Shown piece by piece: positions 1 to 4,710 of a stretch of DNA of 8,973 nt (the first letter of the stretch is position 1; each line of letters opens with the position of its first letter). The notes beneath the pieces were generated by a model, which saw only the letters and a program-made list of their open reading frames with translations, made no database searches and had not been told where the DNA came from. The stretch is from an uncultured Micromonospora sp. Its GTDB lineage: Bacteria > Actinomycetota > Actinomycetes > Mycobacteriales > Micromonosporaceae. A program made the position numbers and the translations under genes. The stretch spans positions 1-8,973 of the forward strand of contig CALGAM010000219.1 of the NCBI GenBank assembly GCA_937951935.1, in the 5' to 3' direction.

Positions 1-1029
1 CTGCATCGAGATTCCGACCGCGACGGCCAGGGGGACACCCAGCACGCCCGACTCGGTCGCACCCAGCCCGCGCGTCGTCTGGTAGTACAGCGGCGCCAGC
101 AGCATGGAGCCGAAGTATCCCGCCGGGAAGAGCACCATGACGGTGAACCCGGCCGCGAAGGTGCGGTCGCGCAGCAGGCGCAGTCGCAGCAGCGGGGCGC
201 GGGCGGTCACGCCCCGGGCGACGAATCCGACGACCAGCACCAGCCCGGCAACGGTGGGCAGCAGTGCCTGTGGTGCGGTGAGGTCGCCGCGCTCGCCGCC
301 GGTGGTCAGTCCGAAGATCAGCAGGGCCAGTCCCGGCGACAGCGTCAGCAGGCCGGGCAGGTCCAGCCGACGCGCCGACCGGGGCTCGTCGCGCCGTAGC
401 GTCCGTGTCGCGAGGACCAGCGCCAGCGCGCCGACGGGTAGGTTGACCAGAAAGATCCAGTGCCAGGTCGCGGTGTCGACCAGCCAACCGCCCAGGATCG
501 GCCCGCTCGCCGGGCCGACCAGCACCGGAATGCCGAGTACGGCCATTGCCCTGCCCAGTCGTTCCCGGTCGGTGGCCCGTACGACCATCGTCATCCCGAC
601 GGGCATCAACAGGCCGCCGCCGAGTCCCTGGACGACCCGGAACAGCACCAGTGTCTCGACGTTCCAGGACAGTGCGGCCAGCCCGGACCCGACGGTGAAC
701 AGGGCGATGGCGGTCAGGTAGGTCCGCTTCGCGCCGAAGCGTGACACGGCCCAGGCGGCCGTCGGAATCACGGCGGCGAGCGCGAGGGTGTACCCGGTGA
801 CCACCCACTGGACGGCCGCGAGTGACGCGTCGAACACCACCGCGAGCGAGTGCAGGGCGACGTTGACGATCGTGGTGTCCAGTACCGCCATGATCGAGCT
901 GATCACGATGACGGTGAGCATCCCGGCCAGGCCCCGGGAGGCTGCGGCGTCCGAGCCGGCGGTGGGATCGTCAGCCGGGCCGGTCCCGCCGACGTCGACT
1001 CCTCCGGCCCGGGGGACGGTGCCGGGCAT
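1..1029 (-). CDS. DHA2-family MFS drug:H+ antiporter (3' end beyond window)
   Basis: Multidrug efflux permease of the major facilitator superfamily, DHA2 (14-TM, EmrB/QacA-like) branch, expected in the cytoplasmic membrane to export toxic compounds against protons. I translated 343 residues of the open frame; the C-terminal part lies past the left edge. Visible signatures: LDTTIVNVALHSL at about residues 50-62 (TM1 motif of DHA2 proteins), a motif A-like stretch SRFGAKRTY near 96-104, antiporter motif C GIPVLVGPASGPILGGWL near 166-183, and WHWIFLVNLPVG near 189-200. The first 35 residues are a Gly/Pro-rich cytoplasmic tail. ATG at 1029 is chosen because GGAAAG lies 8 nt upstream. A GTG at 1038 would overlap the upstream stop as GTGA but has no usable ribosome site. 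The reductase gene ends 5 bp before the ATG, so the two are almost certainly one operon under the divergent TetR regulator. The substrate cannot be told from sequence. Confidence 0.93.
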   Translation of the reverse strand, partial: MPGTVPRAGGVDVGGTGPADDPTAGSDAAASRGLAGMLTVIVISSIMAVLDTTIVNVALHSLAVVFDASLAAVQWVVTGYTLALAAVIPTAAWAVSRFGAKRTYLTAIALFTVGSGLAALSWNVETLVLFRVVQGLGGGLLMPVGMTMVVRATDRERLGRAMAVLGIPVLVGPASGPILGGWLVDTATWHWIFLVNLPVGALALVLATRTLRRDEPRSARRLDLPGLLTLSPGLALLIFGLTTGGERGDLTAPQALLPTVAGLVLVVGFVARGVTARAPLLRLRLLRDRTFAAGFTVMVLFPAGYFGSMLLAPLYYQTTRGLGATESGVLGVPLAVAVGISMQ

Positions 1030-1034
1030 GGCCG

Positions 1035-1670
1035 TCACTTTCCGTACGGATGCCTGGCGCGAGCGGCGCGCAGCGCGCGGCCCCACCACACCAGTTGGTC
1101 GACCATGCCGGTCGCGGCTCCTTCGCACACCGCCGCGTCGAGCGGCCTGCCGTCCTCGCCGAGTCCCGACCAGGGCCCGTGCAGGCTGACGGAGTCTCGC
1201 ACCGTCACGGCGTGGAGTTCGGCGAAGACGAGCCGGAGCTGCTCGACCGCCCGGAGGCCGCCGCCCAGCCCACCGTAGGAGACGAAGCCGACCGGTTTGG
1301 CCCGCCACTCGTCGTAGTGCCAGTCGATGAGGTTCTTCAGGGCAGCCGGGAAGCTGTGGTTGTACTCGGGGGTGACGACCACGAACGCGTCGGCGGCCGT
1401 CAGTCGGGAGCTCACGTCGGCGAGGGTGGCCCGGGTTGCCGGCTCGGGTTCGGGCAGGCCGTCCCAGCCGGGCATGGTCAGGGGAAGGTTCAGGGCGGCG
1501 ACGTCGATGACGTCGAGCGCGACGTCGGTGCGCTGGGCGACGTGGCGGGTGAACCACTCGGCCACGGCCGGACCGACGCGGCCACCGCGGACGCTGCCCA
1601 CGATGACCGCGACCCGTAGCGGGGCGTCCTCGGCGGTCGCCAATTCCGTGGCGCGGACGGTGTCGGCCAT
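1035..1670 (-). CDS. NADPH-dependent FMN reductase (flavodoxin-like quinone/azo reductase family)
   Basis: A 211-aa cytosolic flavoprotein of the NADPH-dependent FMN reductase family (ChrR/YieF-like fold), which reduces flavin, quinones, azo dyes or similar electrophiles with NAD(P)H. Visible: a beta-strand then the FMN phosphate loop VGSVRGGR at residues 24-31, the TPEYNHSFPAALKNLIDW block at 100-117 that contacts the isoalloxazine ring in this family, and SYGGLGGGLRAVEQLR at 131-146. The reading frame extends upstream to about 1871, but that part crosses the promoter and the start of the divergent gene. ATG at 1670 is chosen because GAGGAGA lies about 6 nt upstream and family homology begins just after it. 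It is first in a leftward operon with the DHA2 transporter. Pairing with a drug pump and a TetR repressor suggests a redox-active or quinone-like inducer; this is an inference. No key motif is missing. Confidence 0.92.
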   Translation of the reverse strand: MADTVRATELATAEDAPLRVAVIVGSVRGGRVGPAVAEWFTRHVAQRTDVALDVIDVAALNLPLTMPGWDGLPEPEPATRATLADVSSRLTAADAFVVVTPEYNHSFPAALKNLIDWHYDEWRAKPVGFVSYGGLGGGLRAVEQLRLVFAELHAVTVRDSVSLHGPWSGLGEDGRPLDAAVCEGAATGMVDQLVWWGRALRAARARHPYGK

Positions 1671-1723
1671 GACTGTCTCCTCGCATCCTCGCTGGTGCTG
1701 GCGTCGGTTGCGGTTCGCCCGGT

Positions 1724-1753
1724 AAACTACAACGCACGTTGTAATAACGACAA
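1724..1753 (-). promoter_or_regulatory. Predicted promoter of the reductase/efflux operon
   Basis: On the minus strand, TTGTCG (1753-1748) and TAGTTT (1729-1724) are separated by 18 bp, giving a start near 1717 and a leader of about 47 nt. The -10 overlaps the outer half-site of the first operator palindrome and the -35 overlaps the second one, so repressor binding would block it. The hexamers are weak matches to the consensus; the call rests mainly on position and symmetry. Confidence 0.45.
1728..1743. promoter_or_regulatory. Operator palindrome 1 (probable TetR-family site)
   Basis: TACAACGCACGTTGTA is a perfect inverted repeat with 7-bp arms and a 2-bp centre, lying between the divergent reductase and tetR genes. 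It is AT-richer than its surroundings and shares the ACAAC-N4-GTTGT core with a second box 21 bp away. Location, symmetry and repetition fit a TetR dimer site; direct binding is inferred. Confidence 0.75.
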
Positions 1754-1768
1754 CAGCCGTTGTAGTGT
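1739..1768 (+). promoter_or_regulatory. Predicted promoter of the tetR gene
   Basis: TTGTAA (1739-1744) and TAGTGT (1763-1768) are 18 bp apart on the plus strand, giving a start near 1775 and a leader of about 20 nt to the chosen ATG. It is the mirror image of the reductase promoter about position 1746, and both hexamers overlap operator half-sites. This predicts negative autoregulation. Confidence 0.45.
1750..1763. promoter_or_regulatory. Operator palindrome 2 (probable TetR-family site)
   Basis: ACAACAGCCGTTGT has 5-bp inverted arms (ACAAC/GTTGT) around 4 bp, the same core and length as box 1. Its centre (1756.5) is 21 bp from that of box 1 (1735.5), two helical turns, so two dimers would sit on the same DNA face. 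Confidence 0.7.
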
Positions 1769-1794
1769 GACGGTCAACACCGGGAGTGGCGAGG

Positions 1795-2481
1795 ATGGTC
1801 GGTGTGGCCTCCGACGCCGGGGCACGGCGGACCCGGCCGGGGCGGGGACGGGCAGACAAGGCGGCGGCCATCGCGCGGGCCGCGTGCGAGGTCTTCGGGC
1901 GGGACGGCTACAGCCGGGCCAGCATCGACGCGATCGCCGCCGAAGCCGGCGTCTCCACCCGTACGCTCTACAACCACTTTCCCGGCGGGAAGGCGGAGCT
2001 GTTCCGCTCGGTCATGCGGTGGAGTGCCGGGAGGGTCCGGGACGAGCAACTCGCCCGACTGCGGAGGTACCTGGATCCGCACCGTCCACCGCGCCCGGAG
2101 GACCTCGAACGGGACCTGCTGGCCCTGGCACGCGCCTGGGTCGCCCTGATGACGGACTTTCGGGACCACTTCTCGCTGGTCCGGCAGATCCAGGGGGAGG
2201 CCGGGCACGTGCCGGCCGAGGTCCTGGACGCCTGGCAGGAGGCTGGTCCCCGTGCGGTCGCCCGTGAGATGGCCGAGATCATGGCCGCACTCGCCGACCA
2301 CGGGTTGCTCGACGTGCACGACGATCCGGCCCAGGCCGCTTCTCACTTCGTGGCCCTGACCGCGGCAGAGATCGCGCAGCGGTCCTACTGGGGCGTGGTC
2401 CCGTTACCGCCGGAGGAGACCGATCGGATCACGGCGGCGGGTGTCCGGGCCTTCCTTCGGGCGTACGGCGCCGCGCACTGA
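1795..2481 (+). CDS. TetR/AcrR-family repressor with AefR-like C-terminal domain
   Basis: A 228-aa transcriptional repressor that probably controls the divergent reductase/DHA2 operon and itself. The N-terminal domain is a standard TetR HTH: AIARAACEVFGRDGYSRASI at about 25-44, the helix-turn-helix through ASIDAIAAEAGVSTRTLYNHF near 42-62, and the GGKAELF turn that follows. The C-terminal half, around FSLVRQIQGEAGHVPAEVL (127-145) and a DPAQAASHF segment near 178-185, resembles the AefR-like TetR_C_7 ligand domain. Start: ATG at 1795 has GGGAG 8 nt upstream. GTG at 1786 and GTG at 1804 (with GAGG 9 nt upstream) are possible and change only the disordered, Arg/Gly-rich N-terminus. The inducing ligand is unknown. 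Confidence 0.92.
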   Translation: MVGVASDAGARRTRPGRGRADKAAAIARAACEVFGRDGYSRASIDAIAAEAGVSTRTLYNHFPGGKAELFRSVMRWSAGRVRDEQLARLRRYLDPHRPPRPEDLERDLLALARAWVALMTDFRDHFSLVRQIQGEAGHVPAEVLDAWQEAGPRAVAREMAEIMAALADHGLLDVHDDPAQAASHFVALTAAEIAQRSYWGVVPLPPEETDRITAAGVRAFLRAYGAAH

Positions 2482-2514
2482 CCCGTCCGAGACACCCCGT
2501 GCCCCGGGACGGGT
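2481..2514 (+). terminator. Possible terminator hairpin after tetR
   Basis: ACCCGTCC (2481-2488) pairs perfectly with GGACGGGT (2507-2514) around an 18-nt loop, beginning at the last base of the tetR stop. A second inverted repeat GTCCGGT-G-ACCGGAC follows at 2513-2527. There is no T-tract, which is common for high-GC actinobacterial terminators, so the call is structural only. Confidence 0.4.
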
Positions 2515-2593
2515 CCGGTGACCGGACGTACGGCGTCGTCGCTCGGCGATGCGGACGCCGGTCACCGGGTCGGTGGCGGTCGGGTACGTCAGG

Positions 2594-2608
2594 GGCGGCC
2601 GGGCCGCC
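2594..2608 (-). terminator. Possible terminator hairpin after rarD
   Basis: GGCGGCC-G-GGCCGCC is a perfect 7+1+7 inverted repeat that begins 2 bp past the rarD stop on the minus strand. It sits in the convergent gap with tetR, where a terminator is expected. There is no U-tract, and the loop must open by a few base pairs to form. Confidence 0.4.
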
Positions 2609-2610
2609 GG

Positions 2611-3561
2611 TCACGAGCGGACGGCGGACGTCGGCACCGGATCGGTGGCGGACGTGGTGGCGGCCGGTTCGGCGGTCCGGGTGCGCCGGACCTGCCGGAT
2701 CCCGTCCGCGGAGAAGACCACCAGCGCCAGCCAGACCAGGGCGAACCCGGCCAGCCGGGCCGGTGGCATCGGCTCGTGGAAGACCAGGACCCCGATGCCG
2801 AGCTGGAGGATCGGGGCGAGGTACTGCAGCATCCCCAGGGCGGTCAGGCTGAGCCGGTTCGCGGCACCGGCGAAGAGCATCAGAGGGGTCGCGGTCGCCG
2901 CGCCGGCCAGTATCAGCAGCACGGTGTGGCCGGCCGAGACGTGGCCGAAGGACGACTCGCCCTGCCCGGCCAGCCAGCCCAGGTAGCCGAGCGCCGGCAG
3001 CGCCAGCGCCGCCGACTCGACGAACATGCCCTCGGCGGCGGGCAGCCCCAGCCGCTTCTTGACCAGGCCGTACCCGCCGAAGCTCAGGGCCAGGGTGAGG
3101 GCGATGTAGGGCAGCCGACCGTAGTCGGCGGTCAGCACCGCCACCGCGAGGCCACCGATGCCGAGTGCCGCCCACTGTGCCGCCCTCAGCCGTTCGCGGA
3201 GCACCGTGACCCCGAGCAGCACCACGACCAGGGGGTTGATGAAGTAGCCCAGCGCGGTCTCCACCACCCGCTCGGAGTTGACGCCGTAGATGTAGGTGCC
3301 CCAGTTGACGGCGATCAGCGCGGCGGCCAACGTCACCCCGGCGAGCCTGGCCGGTTGGTGACGCAGGTCGCGCAGGAAGCGCCAGTTGCGGGCCGCCGCC
3401 AGTACCAGTGCGACGAAGACCACCGACCAGACCACCCGGTGTGCGAGGATCTCGATCGGCCCGGCCGGTTGGAGCAACCGCAGGTAGAGGGGGAAGAACC
3501 CCCACATCACGTACGCCCCGAGCCCGTACAGGTATCCACGTCGCACCTGGTTCACCGTCAT
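2611..3561 (-). CDS. rarD: RarD-type EamA-family permease
   Basis: A 316-aa ten-helix inner-membrane transporter of the DMT/EamA superfamily, RarD subgroup. The physiological substrate of RarD is not established. It matches RarD along its length: GYLYGLGAYVMWGFFPLYL at about 9-27, EILAHRVVWS at 37-46, the hallmark NWGTYIYGVNSERVVETALG (86-105) followed by YFINPL, SFGGYGLVKKR at 160-170, and ALGMLQYLAPILQLGIGVLV near 241-260. E. coli RarD is about 296 aa; the extra length here is a Thr/Ala/Arg-rich C-terminal tail after residue 290. The start ATG (3561) overlaps the stop of the upstream acetyltransferase as ATGA and has no clear Shine-Dalgarno of its own, so translational coupling is likely. 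Reading the two as one functional unit would be inference. Confidence 0.93.
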   Translation of the reverse strand: MTVNQVRRGYLYGLGAYVMWGFFPLYLRLLQPAGPIEILAHRVVWSVVFVALVLAAARNWRFLRDLRHQPARLAGVTLAAALIAVNWGTYIYGVNSERVVETALGYFINPLVVVLLGVTVLRERLRAAQWAALGIGGLAVAVLTADYGRLPYIALTLALSFGGYGLVKKRLGLPAAEGMFVESAALALPALGYLGWLAGQGESSFGHVSAGHTVLLILAGAATATPLMLFAGAANRLSLTALGMLQYLAPILQLGIGVLVFHEPMPPARLAGFALVWLALVVFSADGIRQVRRTRTAEPAATTSATDPVPTSAVRS

Positions 3562-4046
3562 ACCGTAAGGGGCCCGCTGGCGTCAGACCCCTTTCCCGTG
3601 AGCGGTGTCACCTGCCGCGGCGACCACTCCATCCACAGATCTGGATCGGTCAGCGGGCGGAACCCGAGCGGCGCGTAGACGCCGTGGGCGTCGCGGGTGG
3701 CGAGCAGGATCCGGCGCAGCCTCAGCCCGGCCAGCTCGTCGCGGATGGTGCTGACCATCCACCGGGCCAGTCCACGGCCGCGTTCCGCCCGGTCGACGTA
3801 GACGTCGCAGAGCCAGGCGAAGGTGGCCTGGTCCGTGACCACCCGGGCGAACGCCACCTGGACCCCGTCCCCCGGACGGTACACCCCGTACGCCGTCGAG
3901 CCCTCGATCGAGCGGATCAGCACGTCCCGGGGCAGACCGAGCGCCCAGTAGGCGTCGGTGGCAAGCCAGTGGTGCACCCGATCCAGGTCGATCCGGTCCG
4001 GATCATCGGAGAGTTCGTATCCGTCTTCGCGGGTCAGACTCAGCAC
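3558..4046 (-). CDS. GNAT-family N-acetyltransferase
   Basis: A 162-aa single-domain acetyl-CoA-dependent acetyltransferase; the acceptor substrate is unknown. Visible: N-terminal DGYELSDDPDRIDLDRVHHW (8-27), LARWM-type helix after the acetyl-CoA loop R89-G-R-G-L-A94 (RxxGxA), the preceding strand FAWLCDVYVD (76-85), and the ILLATRDAHGVYAPLGF motif (113-129) with the usual C-terminal Tyr. Start: GTG at 4046 gives MLSLTREDGYELSDDP, where this family normally begins. It has no close ribosome site, but TACTGT lies 6 nt upstream, which fits leaderless transcription. The open frame extends to a TTG at 4088, adding a Gly/Pro/Arg stretch with no family resemblance; I reject that start. It overlaps rarD by 4 bp (ATGA). 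Confidence 0.88.
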   Translation of the reverse strand: MLSLTREDGYELSDDPDRIDLDRVHHWLATDAYWALGLPRDVLIRSIEGSTAYGVYRPGDGVQVAFARVVTDQATFAWLCDVYVDRAERGRGLARWMVSTIRDELAGLRLRRILLATRDAHGVYAPLGFRPLTDPDLWMEWSPRQVTPLTGKGSDASGPLTV

Positions 4047-4052
4047 GTCGCG

Positions 4053-4058
4053 ACAGTA
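4053..4058 (-). promoter_or_regulatory. Possible -10 element for a leaderless GNAT transcript
   Basis: TACTGT on the minus strand (TANNNT type) ends 6 bp before the GTG at 4046, so the predicted transcript start coincides with the start codon. No good -35 is visible at 17-18 bp. That position is instead occupied by the palindrome GTGGCGG-C-CCGCCAC at 4067-4081, which could be an operator. Confidence 0.4.
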
Positions 4059-4103
4059 TTCCCGGCGTGGCGGCCCGCCACCGGCCAATTTTCGCCCGGC
4101 GGC

Positions 4104-4154
4104 TCTGCCCGGCGGCGCCGGGCCGTGAGGGTTCTGCCCGGCCGCGCCGGGCCG
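4104..4154. repeat. Tandem 22-bp direct repeat, each copy a GC hairpin
   Basis: Two 22-bp copies, 4104-4125 and 4133-4154 (29-bp period), differ at one base. Each contains a perfect 7-bp stem GCCCGGC/GCCGGGC with a 3-nt loop, GGC in one (4107-4123) and CGC in the other (4136-4152); the single difference lies in the loop. They lie 56 bp past the stop of the membrane-protein gene and upstream of the GNAT gene, so a tandem leftward terminator is the simplest reading. No T-tract is present. The rest of the 4047-4209 gap is GC-rich without a credible gene. Confidence 0.6.
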
Positions 4155-4209
4155 GGCCGGTCGGGTCGGCGGCCCGCGTCGCGCTGGCGGCCTCCCCAGT
4201 CGCGGTTCC

Positions 4210-4596
4210 TCAGTCGCGGTCGAGAACCAGGCCCAGCAGCCAGGTGACCAGGCTGACGAAGAGCGTGCCGAGCACCGCCGCCGGCCAGAAGCCGTCCACC
4301 TCGAACGGTAGCCCGAGCTGCCCCGCGACAGCGCCGGTGAGCAGGAACAACAGCGCGTTCACCACGAGCGCGATCAGGCCGAGGGTCAGCACGTAGAGCC
4401 CGCAGCCGAGGGTCTTGATGATCGGCTGGAGCACCGCGTTGACCACGCCGAAGATGACCGCCACCAGCAGCAGCGTCCCGGCCGCCCCGAGGACGGAGTC
4501 GGTCTCCAGGGAGATCCCCGGGATGACGAGCGTGGCGAGCCAGAAGGCCACGGCGGTGCTGACGAGCCGGACGAGAGGACCCTTCAGGAACTTCAC
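4210..4596 (-). CDS. Four-helix membrane protein, PF04020 'phage holin 4_2'/YvlD-like family
   Basis: A 128-aa integral membrane protein of unknown function. It belongs by appearance to the family named phage_holin_4_2 (formerly DUF360), which is widespread in bacterial chromosomes and not a phage marker. Predicted helices: about 9-27 (VRLVSTAVAFWLATLVIPG), 37-56 (GAAGTLLLVAVIFGVVNAVL), 66-90 (GLYVLTLGLIALVVNALLFL region) and 104-125. The family pattern VNAVLQPIIKTLG (52-64) then LTLGLIALVVNALLF (70-84) is clear. Start is GTG at 4596; no strong ribosome site precedes it. It lies 112 bp downstream of eccE in the same direction, separated by a terminator-like repeat, so it is probably a separate unit; its promoter is not obvious. 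A short direct repeat CAGTCGCGGT (4198-4207 and 4211-4220) spans the stop. Confidence 0.85.
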   Translation of the reverse strand: MKFLKGPLVRLVSTAVAFWLATLVIPGISLETDSVLGAAGTLLLVAVIFGVVNAVLQPIIKTLGCGLYVLTLGLIALVVNALLFLLTGAVAGQLGLPFEVDGFWPAAVLGTLFVSLVTWLLGLVLDRD

Positions 4597-4672
4597 CCGG
4601 CCGATCGTGCCACGGGGCCGCGACCACGGGAAGCCCTCGGAGCAGCCGGATGGCGACCCGCGGTCCGGTCCG

Positions 4673-4710
4673 GATCCCGGGCGACGGCGCCGTCCTGGGG
4701 GCCCGGGGTC
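4673..4710 (-). terminator. Terminator-like inverted repeat at the end of eccE
   Basis: GATCCCGGGC (4673-4682) pairs with GCCCGGGGTC (4701-4710), 10 bp with one G-T wobble, overlapping the eccE stop codon. The loop contains a second palindrome, GACGGCGCCGTC (4683-4694). It would form in the eccE transcript at its 3' end. There is no U-tract. Confidence 0.5.

Noticed and set aside
1671..1871. N-terminal extension of the reductase frame
   Set aside because: It would run through the operators and into the divergent tetR gene. The ATG at 1670 has a good ribosome site and family homology begins after it.
2429..3678. Long open frames on both strands around rarD (2429-3505 leftward, 2518-3678 rightward)
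   Set aside because: They are out-of-phase readings of rarD with Arg/Gly/Pro composition. RarD matches its family along the full length.
4210..4596. Prophage remnant suggested by the 'phage holin family' label
   Set aside because: PF04020 proteins are common chromosomal membrane proteins. No integrase, lysin, structural phage gene or attachment site is nearby.
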